Source: Prosthecodimorpha staleyi (GTDB lineage: Bacteria > Pseudomonadota > Alphaproteobacteria > Rhizobiales > Ancalomicrobiaceae). Taken from it: a stretch of 64,000 nucleotides of DNA. The stretch covers positions 179,649 to 243,648 of the forward strand of contig NZ_JAHHZF010000012.1 of NCBI RefSeq assembly GCF_018729455.1, given 5' to 3'. Position 1 is the first letter of the stretch, and the number at the start of each line of letters is the position of its first letter. Of this stretch, positions 26,021 through 35,603 are shown in pieces. Position numbers and translations under genes: made by a program. Under the pieces are notes generated by a model. That model made no database searches. It saw only the letters and a program-made list of their open reading frames with translations, and was not told the DNA's origin.

Positions 26021-28435
26021 TCAGCCGAGCGGCACCTTCGGGATCAGTCCCTTGCTGCCGCGCGCCGGGACGGGCGGACCGGCCTTCTTGGGCTTGGCCT
26101 TGGGCGGCGCCTTGGCCTGCACTTCCGGCTCGGGCTGCGGTTCCGCCGGGGCGGCGGCCTCGGCCGGGATCGAGTCGAGCAACAGTTCCGTGCCGCCCTC
26201 CTTCACCGAAACCTTGACCACGCCGCCCTTGCGCAGCTTGCCGAACAGAACCTCGTCGGCGAGCGGCTTCTTGATGTGTTCCTGGATGATGCGTCCGAGC
26301 GGGCGGGCGCCCATCTGACTGTCGTAGCCCTTTTCGGCGAGCCACTTCACGGCAGCGTCGTCGAGTTCGAAGGTCACGTTGCGGTCGGCCAGCTGACCTT
26401 CCAGCTGCATCACGAACTTGGTGACGACCTGGTGCACCACCTCCATGGGGAGGTGCTGGAAAGTCACGACCGCATCCAGCCGGTTGCGGAATTCCGGCGT
26501 GAACAGCTTGTTGATCGCCTCCTGGTCGTCGCCTTCGCGCTTGACCCGGTTGAAGCCGATCGGCGCCTTGGCGAGGTCGGCTGCGCCGGCATTGGTGGTC
26601 ATGATCAGGATGACGTTCCTGAAGTCGACCTGCTTGCCGTTGTGGTCGGTCAGCCTGCCATGGTCCATGACCTGCAACAGGATGTTGAACAGGTCCGGAT
26701 GCGCCTTCTCGATCTCGTCGAGCAGCAGCACGCTGTGCGGGTGCTGGTCGATGCCATCGGTCAACAGGCCGCCCTGGTCGAACCCGACATAACCGGGCGG
26801 TGCGCCGATCAGGCGGCTGACGGTGTGGCGCTCCATATATTCCGACATGTCGAAGCGGAGCAGTTCCACGCCCAGCAGCTTGGCCAGCTGGCGCGCCACT
26901 TCGGTCTTGCCGACGCCGGTCGGTCCGGCGAACAGGTAGGAGCCGATCGGCTTCTCCGGTTCGCGCAAGCCCGCCCGGGCGAGCTTGATCGCCGCCGAGA
27001 GCGACTCGATCGCCTTGTCCTGGCCGTAGACCACGCGCCGGAGATTGGTCTCCAGATGCTGCAGCACCTCGGCGTCGTCCTTGGAGACGGACTTCGGCGG
27101 GATGCGCGCCATGGTGGCGATGGTGTCCTCGACCTCCTTCACGCCGATCACCTTGCGGCGCTTCGATTCCGGCACCAGCATCTGCGCCGCGCCGCTCTCG
27201 TCGATCACGTCGATCGCCTTGTCGGGCAGCTTGCGGTCGTTGATGTAGCGCGAGGACAGTTCCACCGCCGCCTTGATGGCGTCGTTGGTATAGCGGACGC
27301 GGTGATGGTCCTCGAAATAGGGCTTCAGACCCTTCAGGATCTCGATCGCATCCGGAATGGTCGGCTCGTTCACGTCGATCTTCTGGAAACGACGGACGAG
27401 GGCCCGGTCCTTCTCGAAGAACTGGCGGTATTCCTTGTAGGTGGTCGAACCGATGCAGCGGATCGAGCCGCCGGCGAGCGCCGGCTTGAGCAGGTTGGAG
27501 GCATCCATGGCGCCGCCCGACGTGGCTCCGGCACCGATCACGGTGTGGATCTCGTCGATGAACATAATCGCCTTGGGATATTCCTCGATCTCCTTGACGA
27601 CCTGCTTGAGCCGCTCCTCGAAGTCGCCGCGGTAGCGGGTGCCCGCCAGCAGGGCACCCATGTCGAGGGCGAAGACGGTCGAGCCCTTGAGCACGTCCGG
27701 TACTTCGCCGTTGACGATCCGCCGGGCAAGACCTTCGGCGATGGCGGTCTTGCCGACGCCGGGATCGCCCACATAGAGCGGGTTGTTCTTGGAGCGGCGG
27801 CACAGCACCTGGATGGTGCGCGCGATCTCGCTGTCCCGTCCGATCAGCGGGTCGATCTTGCCCTTGCGCGCCTTGTCGTTGAGGTTCACGCAATAGGCTT
27901 CGAGCGCGTCGGTCTTCTTCTTCGGCCCTTCGCCGTTCTCGCCTCCCGACATCTCGTCGTCGGCTCCTCTCACCGGGCGGCTCTCCGCGAGCCCCACGCG
28001 CTTCGCGATACCGTGACTGATGTAGTTGACGGCGTCGTAGCGGGTCATGTCCTGCTCTTGCAGGAAATAGGCCGCATGACTCTCCCGCTCGGCGAAGATT
28101 GCGACCAGGACATTCGCCCCCGTCACCTCTTCCCGACCGGAAGACTGGACGTGGATCACGGCACGCTGAATGACGCGCTGAAATCCGGCCGTCGGCTTGG
28201 AATCGTCCTCTCCGTCGCCGACCAGGTTGTCGAGCTCGGTGTCGATATATTCGACGAGATTGCGCCTCAGAAGCTCCAGGTCGACGTTGCAGGCCCGCAT
28301 GACCGCGGCCGCATCCTGGTCGTCCAGAAGCGCAAGCAGCAGGTGCTCGAGCGTGGCATATTCCTGCCGGCGCTCGTTGGCATAGTGGAGCGCCTGGTGG
28401 AGCGCCTTCTCGAGGCTGCGTGAGAAGGATGGCAC
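26021..28435 (-). CDS. clpA: ATP-dependent Clp protease ATP-binding subunit ClpA
   Basis: This 804-residue AAA+ unfoldase feeds substrates to ClpP. It has an N-terminal double Clp-N repeat, a D1 module with Walker A GDPGVGKT (around residue 220), and a D2 module with GPTGVGKT (around 500). The C-terminal ~50 residues form a Pro/Ala/Lys-rich extension ([22 protein letters not shown] region) longer than in E. coli ClpA. Start is a GTG at 28435 preceded by GAGG. It lies 10 bp after clpS in the same direction, forming the usual clpS-clpA operon. Confidence 0.97.
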   Translation of the reverse strand: MPSFSRSLEKALHQALHYANERRQEYATLEHLLLALLDDQDAAAVMRACNVDLELLRRNLVEYIDTELDNLVGDGEDDSKPTAGFQRVIQRAVIHVQSSGREEVTGANVLVAIFAERESHAAYFLQEQDMTRYDAVNYISHGIAKRVGLAESRPVRGADDEMSGGENGEGPKKKTDALEAYCVNLNDKARKGKIDPLIGRDSEIARTIQVLCRRSKNNPLYVGDPGVGKTAIAEGLARRIVNGEVPDVLKGSTVFALDMGALLAGTRYRGDFEERLKQVVKEIEEYPKAIMFIDEIHTVIGAGATSGGAMDASNLLKPALAGGSIRCIGSTTYKEYRQFFEKDRALVRRFQKIDVNEPTIPDAIEILKGLKPYFEDHHRVRYTNDAIKAAVELSSRYINDRKLPDKAIDVIDESGAAQMLVPESKRRKVIGVKEVEDTIATMARIPPKSVSKDDAEVLQHLETNLRRVVYGQDKAIESLSAAIKLARAGLREPEKPIGSYLFAGPTGVGKTEVARQLAKLLGVELLRFDMSEYMERHTVSRLIGAPPGYVGFDQGGLLTDGIDQHPHSVLLLDEIEKAHPDLFNILLQVMDHGRLTDHNGKQVDFRNVILIMTTNAGAADLAKAPIGFNRVKREGDDQEAINKLFTPEFRNRLDAVVTFQHLPMEVVHQVVTKFVMQLEGQLADRNVTFELDDAAVKWLAEKGYDSQMGARPLGRIIQEHIKKPLADEVLFGKLRKGGVVKVSVKEGGTELLLDSIPAEAAAPAEPQPEPEVQAKAPPKAKPKKAGPPVPARGSKGLIPKVPLG

Positions 28436-28445
28436 TGGCAGGACC

Positions 28446-28775
28446 TCACTTCTTTTCCATGACGCATTGCAGGGGATGCTGGTGCTGGCGGGCGAAGTCC
28501 ATCACCTGGGTGACCTTGGTTTCGGCCACCTCGTAGGTGTAGATGCCGCATTCCCCAACGCCATGATGATGGACATGCAGCATGATGCGTGTCGCCTCTT
28601 CGCGCCCCTTGTTGAAGAAGCGTTCGAGGACGTGGACTACGAATTCCATCGGCGTGTAGTCGTCGTTCAGCAGCAGCACGCGGTACATGTTCGGCCGCTT
28701 CGTCTTCGGTCGCGTCTTGGTGACCACGACCGTTCCGGGATCCTGCTCTCCAGGTCGCCGCGCGTCTTTGCTCAT
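28446..28775 (-). CDS. clpS: ATP-dependent Clp protease adapter ClpS
   Basis: This 109-residue adapter delivers N-degron substrates to ClpA. The family core is clear: [20 protein letters not shown], then FF, then [23 protein letters not shown]. The N-terminal ~35 residues are a flexible basic tail. The ATG at 28775 was chosen because the upstream in-frame extension lacks similarity. It is followed after 10 bp by clpA. Confidence 0.95.
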   Translation of the reverse strand: MSKDARRPGEQDPGTVVVTKTRPKTKRPNMYRVLLLNDDYTPMEFVVHVLERFFNKGREEATRIMLHVHHHGVGECGIYTYEVAETKVTQVMDFARQHQHPLQCVMEKK

Positions 28776-29336
28776 CTGTCGGCCTGACTCGCGTCCATTT
28801 TCGTCCGCCAATAATGTCCGGCTACGCCGGATTCGGTAAGCCCGCCGCCAAGCAAGGAACCGTGATGCCGGGAGCCCGATAGGCACTCTCGGCCGGTCCG
28901 CCGCCGCGCATCAAGCCGCCCGACCCGAACACATATGGGGCGGCTCCGGATTCATTTTAAGGGAGTTTCCGACAAGGGCAACGCGACGCTCAAGGAATTG
29001 AGCGGACAAACCGCCACCCCGGTGTGACGGACGAGCGCGCGGCCCTCGCAGGGCCGGCGCTTCGGAAAGCCGGCGCGTGCCGGACAGGGCCGCATCCGCG
29101 GCCGGATCGCGCGAGATTCACGGAGGGGCCGGGCGGCATCGGCACGAGCGCAGGCGCCCGCGGTCGGTCGGGTTTCCGCGCTGCGACATAAACGGATGGC
29201 AGATTTGCATGACGGCTGGACGGCGGTCGCAAGACCGGATGCGTATCAATCCGTCCCGAAAAGCACGAAGCCCGGCACTGGGCCGGGCTCGGATCGCTCG
29301 TCTGATCAGTCGGGCGCCCTCAAGGGCGCACCGGAC
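28776..29336. other. intergenic region upstream of clpS and downstream of phasin gene
   Basis: No convincing gene is seen in 561 bp. The part near 28776-28960 should hold the clpS promoter; a 6-bp stem-loop (28817-28831) lies there. The part near 29255-29289 holds the phasin terminator. An unrecognised small RNA cannot be ruled out. Confidence 0.4.
29255..29289 (-). terminator. phasin gene terminator
   Basis: An 8-bp perfect stem (29269-29276 with 29282-29289) lies 48 bp after the phasin stop; on the minus strand it is followed by TCGTGCTTTTCG. A fair rho-independent terminator. Confidence 0.6.
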
Positions 29337-29669
29337 TTACTTGGCCTGGAACTTGGCGAAAGCGCCTTCGTAGGGCTTGTAGAGCTCTTTGGCGAGGTCG
29401 ACATACATCTCGCCGACCTTGGTGAGTTCAGCGACATAGCCTTCGTAGGCGGACTTGACGTATTCGCTCTGCAGTTCGATCGCCTTATCCAGCGTCTTGA
29501 CGCCGAACAGCTTCTCGACCGTGGCCGTGCTCTGCTCGAAGGACTTCTTCGAATAGTCCGCGACTTCGACCGCGATGGCCTGCACGCCCTTGGAAATCAC
29601 GCCGATCTGCTTCATGGCGTTATCCATGTTCTCTTTCGAAGCCTTCTGGAATTCGTCGACGTTGACCAT
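29337..29669 (-). CDS. phasin family protein
   Basis: This 110-residue alpha-helical protein coats polyhydroxyalkanoate granules. It matches the short alphaproteobacterial phasin family: NVDEFQKASKENMDNAMKQ, then AIAVEVADYSKKSFEQS, TVEKLFGVKTLDKAIELQSEYVKSAYEGYV and a final YKPYEGAFAKFQAK-type tail. A good ribosome-binding site (AAAGGAAACGAAC) precedes the ATG. A predicted sigma-70 promoter (29730-29758) with two TGC-N3-GCA dyads, like those bound by PhaR, lies upstream, so PHA-dependent derepression is likely. Confidence 0.92.
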   Translation of the reverse strand: MVNVDEFQKASKENMDNAMKQIGVISKGVQAIAVEVADYSKKSFEQSTATVEKLFGVKTLDKAIELQSEYVKSAYEGYVAELTKVGEMYVDLAKELYKPYEGAFAKFQAK

Positions 29670-29721
29670 GTTCGTTTCCTTTCTTCAGGACCGCGGGCCA
29701 TTCCTGCAGTCCGTTCTATGT

Positions 29722-29730
29722 TGCAGCGCA
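29722..29730. promoter_or_regulatory. TGC-N3-GCA dyad, candidate PhaR operator 1
   Basis: TGCAGCGCA overlaps the last base of the predicted -10 element and the expected transcript start, a repressing position. PhaR proteins of alphaproteobacteria are reported to bind TGC-rich dyads of this kind. Confidence 0.4.
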
Positions 29731-29758
29731 CAATACGCAGCCCCCAGCCCAGGGTCAA
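29730..29758 (-). promoter_or_regulatory. predicted phasin promoter
   Basis: On the minus strand TTGACC (29758-29753) and TATTGT (29735-29730) are separated by 17 bp. The expected transcript start near 29723 gives a 5' leader of about 54 nt. Confidence 0.6.
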
Positions 29759-29764
29759 CAGAAT

Positions 29765-29779
29765 TTTTGCGCCGCAAAA
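29765..29779. promoter_or_regulatory. TGC-N3-GCA dyad, candidate PhaR operator 2
   Basis: A 15-nt near-perfect palindrome TTTTGCGCCGCAAAA contains TGCGCCGCA and lies just upstream of the predicted -35 element of the phasin promoter. Confidence 0.45.
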
Positions 29780-30049
29780 TGATTTCATACGCAACTAATA
29801 CGGTTTACCCTTCTTCAACCGAGAGCACGGCATTCTAACGACCGTGGACGGTCCGCAACGCCCAGGACCGCCGGCGCCACCATCCGGCCCCGATCTCGGG
29901 TCAGACGATGGCTGCCGGTGAGACCGACCCGGACAACGAACCGGGACGTGGCGGGCTGGCCGTGTGGAGTGTGGGCGTCAGATCAGGCGTCCCGGCGTGA
30001 AGTCCGACCGGATCGGGACGATCCGGCCGCTGCAACCGGGGACGGGAAA

Positions 30050-31750
30050 GTGCATCACAATCGTCTGTTCGGGCGGGGCCGCCTCATGGCGGCGATTCTC
30101 GCAACGGTGGTCTTTTGCGCGTCTGTCGTCGAGGCGGATGCCGCGCGCCGGCATCGGCGCGGAACGGCCGCGCCCGGCGGAAATGCCGCTGCGAAGTCGG
30201 AGTCCATGGGAGAAAGCGGCCGCTACGCCGCATTCGTGGTCGACGGCAAAACCGGCAAGGTGCTGTTCTCCCGCAACGCCGATGCGCAGCGCTATCCGGC
30301 TTCCCTGACCAAGATGATGACGCTCTACGTCCTGTTCGAAGAACTGGAGCGCGGCCGCGTCAAGCTTGACACGCCCTTCGAGGTCTCGGCCTTTGCCTCC
30401 AATCAGGCACCGTCGAAGCTGGGTCTGCGTCCGGGCGATACGATCGAGGTCGGCGACGCGATCCGCGCGCTGGTCACCAAGTCGGCCAACGACGTCGCCG
30501 TGGTCATCGCCGAGAACCTGTCCGGCTCGCAGGATGCCTTTGCGGCGCGGATGACCCGCACCGCGCGCCGGATCGGCATGAGCGACACGACCTTCCGCAA
30601 CGCTTCGGGATTGCCCAATCCGGGCCAGATCACCACCGCAAAAGACATGGTGACACTTGGTCTCGCGCTGCAGGACCGCTTCCCGGACTACTACCGCTTC
30701 TTTTCGACCCGCGCTTTCGCCTGGCGCGGCGGCGTGATCGGCAACCACAACCGGTTGCTCGGCCGGGTCGAAGGCATCGACGGCATCAAGACCGGCTACA
30801 CCCAGGCGTCCGGGTTCAACCTGGTCAGTTCGATCCGCCGGGACGGCCGGCACCTCGTCGCCGCCGTGATGGGCGGACCGACCGGCCGTTCGCGCGACAA
30901 CCACATGGCACAACTGCTGGAGACCTATCTGCCCGCAGCCAGTCGCGGGTCGAAGACCTTCGCGATCAACGACACCGGCCGCGATGACGCGCCGGTCCCG
31001 ACCCGCAAGGCCGGTGGCGACAAGGTCGCATCGATCGACGGCGCCGTCACCCGGACCGAGGAGCGCGCGCCGATCGAGCGCGGAGCCGCGGTCGCCATGG
31101 CCAAGGCGATCCTGCTGCCGGAGGCCGGCTCCCGGCCGGCCTACGAGCCGATCTCGATCCTGCCGCCCTCCATCGGCACCCGCACCGCCGCGGCGAGCGT
31201 GTCCAGCTTCTCGATGCCGACGCTGACCGCCGCCACCAGTCCGGCGCCGGCTCCCGGCGCTCCGGCCTCTTCGAGCGCGACCGTGCGCTCCGCCGGCCTG
31301 ACCCCGCCCGCCGCCATCCCTGGCAGCACGGCGAGCGGCTATGCGGATCCGCGTCGCACCGTCGGCGAACGCGAGATCGACTCCATCGTGACACGGTCGG
31401 TCGACCCTGCCGGCCGCAAGCCCGATCCGCGCCGCGCCGATACGACGAAGCCGGATGCGGGGGCGAAGCCGGACCCGGTCAAGAGCGATGCCGCATCCGG
31501 CAACAAAGGCTGGATGGTGCAGATCGCAGCCGTGGACACGGAATCGGCCGCAAAGGCTCTGCTGACCAAGGCCCGCGGTCAGGTCGGCAGTGCCCTCTCC
31601 GGCAGCCATCCGGTGGCCGAGGCCGTTTCCAAGGGCAGTTCGACCTTCTATCGCGCGCGCTTCGCCGGCTTTGCCGACCAGGCCTCCGCCAATGCCGCCT
31701 GTGCCAGTCTGAAGCGCAGCAACTATGCCTGTCTTGCCTTGCGTCAATGA
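30050..31750 (+). CDS. D-alanyl-D-alanine carboxypeptidase with C-terminal SPOR domain
   Basis: This ~566-residue S11 penicillin-binding protein trims peptidoglycan stem peptides in the periplasm. It has S85-L-T-K88 (SxxK), S145-A-N and K247-T-G, all catalytic boxes of the DacA/DacF type. A long Pro/Ala/Thr-rich linker leads to a C-terminal SPOR domain (about residues 485-566, starting GWMVQIAAV), which binds denuded glycan at the division septum. The GTG at 30050 was preferred to ATG 30086 since it supplies the basic n-region (HHNRLFGRGRL) of the signal peptide; the choice is not certain. Confidence 0.92.
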   Translation: MHHNRLFGRGRLMAAILATVVFCASVVEADAARRHRRGTAAPGGNAAAKSESMGESGRYAAFVVDGKTGKVLFSRNADAQRYPASLTKMMTLYVLFEELERGRVKLDTPFEVSAFASNQAPSKLGLRPGDTIEVGDAIRALVTKSANDVAVVIAENLSGSQDAFAARMTRTARRIGMSDTTFRNASGLPNPGQITTAKDMVTLGLALQDRFPDYYRFFSTRAFAWRGGVIGNHNRLLGRVEGIDGIKTGYTQASGFNLVSSIRRDGRHLVAAVMGGPTGRSRDNHMAQLLETYLPAASRGSKTFAINDTGRDDAPVPTRKAGGDKVASIDGAVTRTEERAPIERGAAVAMAKAILLPEAGSRPAYEPISILPPSIGTRTAAASVSSFSMPTLTAATSPAPAPGAPASSSATVRSAGLTPPAAIPGSTASGYADPRRTVGEREIDSIVTRSVDPAGRKPDPRRADTTKPDAGAKPDPVKSDAASGNKGWMVQIAAVDTESAAKALLTKARGQVGSALSGSHPVAEAVSKGSSTFYRARFAGFADQASANAACASLKRSNYACLALRQ

Positions 31751-31758
31751 GTGGGAGG

Positions 31759-31775
31759 CCGGGGTCTTGCCCCGG
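31759..31775. terminator. stem-loop between convergent genes
   Basis: CCGGGG and CCCCGG pair around a 5-nt loop, with GTGG/CCAC outside, between the carboxypeptidase and DnaJ-domain gene ends. It could serve both transcripts. Confidence 0.35.
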
Positions 31776-31802
31776 AGCCACCCGGTTTCCCGTGTCGAGT
31801 AA

Positions 31803-32537
31803 TCAGTGATTGGAGCGCGTGCGATGCTTCCCGATGAGTCGGTCCTTGGCCTCGTTGATTTTCGCCGCCAGGAAGGTCGAGCCGCCGTGATCGGGATGAA
31901 CCGCTTTCATGAGGCGCCGATGCGCGTCTCGGATTTCGGTCTCGCCAACTCCGGGCTCAAGGCCAAGAATCTTGTAAGCCTCCTGCTCTGTCATCGCGCC
32001 CGCAGCCGCCGCGCCGCCATGCCCCGATGCCGTGTCGCCGTTCAGGTCTTCACGCCAGAAGGGATCCCGGCGATCCAGATAAGCCTCTAGCAGAGCCCGG
32101 CTTTCCGGATCGGAGCGGAGGTCTCGCCAGAGGCGCCTGAGGTCGTCGGTCGTGAGCCGGGCCAGATCGCGGCCGGCGAAGGCGCCGGCCAGGACCCGGC
32201 CGCGCAGGTCTCCCGAATCGTGATCGAGTTCCATGTCCAGGACTGCCGTACGCACCGACGACCGGCGTCCCGCTTCGACCGCGTCGTCATCGCCCGCAGC
32301 CGAGCGCGTGCGAGCCTGAAGCAGCTTCGGTAGCAGCAAGCTGAGCCCGAACACGACCAGCGGTATGGCGACCAGATAGCGTCCCGTCATCAGCAAAAAA
32401 CCGGAAAAAATCAGCAATGTCAGACCGATGACCTGCTTGAAGCCGCGTGCCAGCAGGGTCGGATTGGCGTTCGCGAAGCTCTTCGCCATCAAAAGGAATG
32501 CGAGCAGGGCGGCCACGCCGAGGAAGATGGTGTTCAT
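31803..32537 (-). CDS. membrane-anchored DnaJ-domain protein
   Basis: This 244-residue protein has two N-terminal transmembrane helices (LGVAALLAFLLMAKS and LTLLIFSGFLLM plus a following hydrophobic stretch) and a C-terminal J domain (EAYKILGLEPG, then AVHPDHGGS with the HPD motif). It resembles the DjlA/TIM14-like J proteins that recruit Hsp70 to the inner membrane. Its ATG overlaps the TGA of the upstream VWA gene (32534-32537), so the two are coupled and probably act together. Confidence 0.88.
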   Translation of the reverse strand: MNTIFLGVAALLAFLLMAKSFANANPTLLARGFKQVIGLTLLIFSGFLLMTGRYLVAIPLVVFGLSLLLPKLLQARTRSAAGDDDAVEAGRRSSVRTAVLDMELDHDSGDLRGRVLAGAFAGRDLARLTTDDLRRLWRDLRSDPESRALLEAYLDRRDPFWREDLNGDTASGHGGAAAAGAMTEQEAYKILGLEPGVGETEIRDAHRRLMKAVHPDHGGSTFLAAKINEAKDRLIGKHRTRSNH

Positions 32538-33289
32538 GATGCTCCACGGTCCCGACCGAGCGAACCGACGAGCAGGCGCGCCCCCTCGCCGCCGCGCTCT
32601 GCGGCGCGCGCCAGTGCGGGATAGCCTCCGCTGGCATAGGCCGCAACGGCCCTGAGTAACGAAGCCAGCCGACCGGCCGACCCGGCATCGAACCGGCAAT
32701 GCGCGCCGCCGGTCAGGCGGGCGATCTCGGCGAAGGCTTTGGCGGCGGCCGGATCGTCACCCTCCTGGAACATGAAGGCCTTGACACCCAGCAGGGCCAG
32801 ATCCCCGGCCCGGCCGGCCAGCCCGTCGATCTCCTCCTCGGCGGCATCCCCGACATGGACCAGAGCGGCCAAAGGCGCCTCGCGCGCGGTCGCGGCGGCA
32901 TGTCCGAGGACGCGACCGATCTGGGTGAAGCCGCTGCGGCATTCGATGCCGCTCATCAGGCGCTTCAAAGCCGCCGCGTCGCCGACGAAGCGGCTTGACC
33001 GGCATTCGCCGAGACCCCGGAAATAGACCAGACTGACCAGCAGCCCGCCCTGCCCGACCGCCTCTTCGAACATGCCGGCCTGAAGCTCGGCCGCACGGTC
33101 CCAGGTCGGCTGGCGGCTCATGGTCGCGTCCAGCGAAAAGACGAGCCGCCCGGCGCCGGCCCGCGGCGCCAGGCGTGCGGCCTCGGCGAGAAAGCTCTCG
33201 ACCGCACGCGCACCGGGCGCCGACCGTTCGAGGCCTTCGCCGGCCCGCGCTGCCGGGCGCCCGTCGCGATCGTTGCGGTCGTCGACCAT
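32534..33289 (-). CDS. VWA-like (MIDAS-domain) protein paired with DnaJ gene
   Basis: This 251-residue cytoplasmic protein has a von Willebrand A-like core: RLVFSLDATMSRQPTWDRA at about residue 48, with the D-x-T-x-S metal motif (DATMS), and later LVSLVYFRGLGE and ALVHVGDAAEE. It has no signal peptide. It is coupled by an ATGA overlap to the membrane J-domain gene; this pair recurs in alphaproteobacteria in my recollection, but its job is not known to me. Confidence 0.78.
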   Translation of the reverse strand: MVDDRNDRDGRPAARAGEGLERSAPGARAVESFLAEAARLAPRAGAGRLVFSLDATMSRQPTWDRAAELQAGMFEEAVGQGGLLVSLVYFRGLGECRSSRFVGDAAALKRLMSGIECRSGFTQIGRVLGHAAATAREAPLAALVHVGDAAEEEIDGLAGRAGDLALLGVKAFMFQEGDDPAAAKAFAEIARLTGGAHCRFDAGSAGRLASLLRAVAAYASGGYPALARAAERGGEGARLLVGSLGRDRGAS

Positions 33290-33659
33290 GCCTGAACCTC
33301 TCCTCGCCGACGCCCGAACGTATCGTACCGCCGAAACGGCCCGGAGACGCGCCATCTGTCAAAGTGGCATCGCGCCATGCCCCGGAAAAGCCCGATCTCG
33401 GGAATTTCCTCCGCGGCGCCGGTTCGCCGCGCGAGGGGGCCGCACGTCGAAGGTTCGGACTAACGCTGCGAACCGGAATGGCCCTGAGCTGCCCGGCTCG
33501 CTTTCCCGGCGGTCGAGGACCCGCCGATGGGGATCGCGATGCCGGACTCGATCCGTCTCCCCCAGGACTCCGCCACCCGGTCCATGCGACCATGGCGCGC
33601 GAAGCCCCGACCGGTCGACGGACCCAAGGATGACAAACAGAGACGCCTGAGGGAAACGC
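33290..33659. other. VWA/panC divergent intergenic region
   Basis: No gene is seen in this 370-bp stretch. It should contain the panC promoter and the promoter of the VWA-DnaJ pair. Confidence 0.4.
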
Positions 33660-34544
33660 ATGGAGACGAATACCGCCGCCGCCCACACCGCGACCGGCCC
33701 CGCCATCGTTCGCACCGTCGCCGATCTGCGCGCCCGCGTCACCGGTTGGAGGCGCACCGGCGACCGCATCGCGATGGTGCCGACCATGGGCGCGCTGCAC
33801 GACGGGCATCTGTCCCTGGTCCGGATCGGCTTCGAACGGGCCGAGCGGGTGGTCGTCTCGATCTTCGTCAATCCGACCCAGTTCGCGCCACATGAGGATT
33901 TCCAGAGCTATCCGCGCACTGAGGTGCGCGACATGGAACTTCTGGAACTGCTCGGCACCGATCTGGTCTTTGCGCCCTCGGCCGCCGAGATGTATCCGCC
34001 GGGCTTTGCAACCCGGATCGAGACGGCCGGTCCGGCGCTCGGCCTCGAATCGGACTCACGGCCGCACTTCTTCGGCGGCGTGGCGACCGTCGTGGCCAAA
34101 CTGCTGGTCGCCGCCATGCCCGACCTCGCCATCTTCGGCGAGAAGGACTACCAGCAACTCGCCGTGGTGCGCCGCATGGCGCGCGATCTGGGTTTGCCGG
34201 TCGAGATCGTCGGCGCGCCGACGGTCCGCGAGCCGGACGGTCTCGCCATGTCGTCGCGCAACGCCTATTTGAACCCTGAGGAACGGGATGTCGCGCCGGT
34301 GCTGCATGACGTTCTGATGCAGACGGCGGCGGCCTTGCGCGACGGCGTGCCGCCGGACCAAGCCCTCGACGACGGGCGCCGCGCCATCCTGGCCGCCGGA
34401 TTCCGGGCGCTGGACTACCTGGACCTGCGCGATGCCCAGACCCTGGAGCCCATCTTCGACAGGTCCGCGCCCGGGCGGCCGCTGCGGCTGCTGGTGGCCG
34501 CCTGGCTCGGCCGGACCCGCCTGATCGACAATTGCGCCGTTTGA
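33660..34544 (+). CDS. panC: pantothenate synthetase (pantoate-beta-alanine ligase)
   Basis: This 294-residue enzyme makes pantothenate from pantoate and beta-alanine with ATP, the last step before coenzyme A synthesis. The nucleotidyltransferase motif [16 protein letters not shown], the [12 protein letters not shown] segment, FGEKDYQQL and AMSSRNAYL are all present. Length is normal apart from a ~15-residue N-terminal extension. No panB is seen nearby. A 16-nt perfect palindrome (34556-34571) lies just after the stop. Confidence 0.96.
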   Translation: METNTAAAHTATGPAIVRTVADLRARVTGWRRTGDRIAMVPTMGALHDGHLSLVRIGFERAERVVVSIFVNPTQFAPHEDFQSYPRTEVRDMELLELLGTDLVFAPSAAEMYPPGFATRIETAGPALGLESDSRPHFFGGVATVVAKLLVAAMPDLAIFGEKDYQQLAVVRRMARDLGLPVEIVGAPTVREPDGLAMSSRNAYLNPEERDVAPVLHDVLMQTAAALRDGVPPDQALDDGRRAILAAGFRALDYLDLRDAQTLEPIFDRSAPGRPLRLLVAAWLGRTRLIDNCAV

Positions 34545-34590
34545 TACCGGTTACCGAACGGCCGGCCGTTCCGACGCGGCCGATCCGCCG

Positions 34591-34965
34591 TCAGGGTTTC
34601 AGATTGCCGGAACGGCTGACCGCATCGACCCGGACATATCCGCCGACACGGACCTCGGTTTCGCCGGTGCGATAGACGGTGCGCCCCTGTTCGTCCACCG
34701 AAGTCGTGGTCTCGGCCTTCGCCTTTGGCGTCTTGGCGGGAATGTCGAGCGCGGAGGGGTTGGGCTTGCCGGCCGGCAGCGGACGGGCCGTCGCGGTCAC
34801 GGCCGGCTTCGCCGGAACGCGGCAAGGGTCCGCGGCGCCCGTTGCGGCACTCGACGAGAAGGCCGGATTGTTGCGCGCGCCGACACATTCGGCGGCCCCG
34901 GCCGAAGCGGTGGTGCCGAGGCCGGCCAGGACAGTGACGGCAATGAGCGCGAGCGTGCGAGCCAT
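34591..34965 (-). CDS. small secreted hypothetical protein
   Basis: This 124-residue protein has a signal peptide (MARTLALIAVTVLAGLGTTASAGAAE) and two cysteines in the mature part (ECVGAR, DPCRVP). The C-terminal half has TTTSVDEQGRTVYRTGETEVRVGGYVRV-type beta strands. Function is unknown; the periplasm is the likely location. Confidence 0.7.
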   Translation of the reverse strand: MARTLALIAVTVLAGLGTTASAGAAECVGARNNPAFSSSAATGAADPCRVPAKPAVTATARPLPAGKPNPSALDIPAKTPKAKAETTTSVDEQGRTVYRTGETEVRVGGYVRVDAVSRSGNLKP

Positions 34966-35084
34966 GATCGAAGTCCGAATACCGGCCGCCGATCCGGCGG
35001 CCCTGGAGCGACGAGTCTAGCGCGGCGAACCGGGTTGAGGAAGTCGCGATGCGCCACCCCGGCCGGCGATCAGACCCGGCCCGC

Positions 35085-35516
35085 TCAGAGCAGCCCCAAC
35101 CCGGCCAGTTCCTTGACGAATTCCGGCGGCAGATCGCGGGCGCCGGCCGAGCGCAGATCCGCCGGCGCCTCCTTCGGGTCGAGATAGCGCCAGCCCTGGA
35201 ACGGCCGGAAGCGGCGTGGCTCGACCTGAACGAAGGCGCCGGTCAGCACGATGTCGCAATGCGGCACGCCATTCTCGTCCGTCACCGCGCGCAGATCGAC
35301 AATCGGCTCGCGCAGCATGATGCTGCCCTTGATCACCCAATAGAGCGAGCCGCCTTCCAGGATTTCGTCGCGGCGCTTCGGCATCTGGCGCGTGCGATGA
35401 ATGTGGACCGGCTCCTGGCCGAGCCGCCGCTTCTCGGCCAGCCGCTCGTCCACCCAATCGGTGAGGTCGCGCACGCTGTCGCAGCCGACGCAGAGCTTCA
35501 AGAGGTTGAGGGTCAT
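35085..35516 (-). CDS. DUF1489 family protein
   Basis: This 143-residue protein matches the alphaproteobacterial DUF1489 family: LLKLCVGCDSVRDL at the start, HIHRTRQMPKRRDEIL, GSLYWVIKGSI and PFQGWRYLDPKEAP. It has no signal peptide or membrane helix. Function is unknown; in my recollection it is a conserved core gene of Rhizobiales. Confidence 0.9.
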   Translation of the reverse strand: MTLNLLKLCVGCDSVRDLTDWVDERLAEKRRLGQEPVHIHRTRQMPKRRDEILEGGSLYWVIKGSIMLREPIVDLRAVTDENGVPHCDIVLTGAFVQVEPRRFRPFQGWRYLDPKEAPADLRSAGARDLPPEFVKELAGLGLL

Positions 35517-35603
35517 GGGTCGACGAAACGCCCTCGGTCCGCCGCCGTCAACCGCACCCTCGGCACTTGTCCACCCGAATTCGTTCCGACGGTGGCGGCA
35601 GGC

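Larger units (their letters stand above)
29670..30049. other. divergent promoter region, phasin and D,D-carboxypeptidase
   Basis: The minus-strand half holds the predicted phasin promoter and its two candidate operators. The plus-strand half precedes the carboxypeptidase gene. No coding sequence is supported. Confidence 0.5.

Noticed and set aside
30086..30088. ATG at 30086 as start of the D,D-carboxypeptidase
   Set aside because: It would leave the signal peptide without its basic n-region; GTG 30050 supplies it. The choice remains open, so it is noted in the gene entry.
34556..34571. 16-nt perfect palindrome GAACGGCCGGCCGTTC after panC as a terminator or operator
   Set aside because: It has no loop and no T-run, and a convergent intergenic position makes an operator unlikely; a palindrome of this kind is not rare in such GC-rich DNA.
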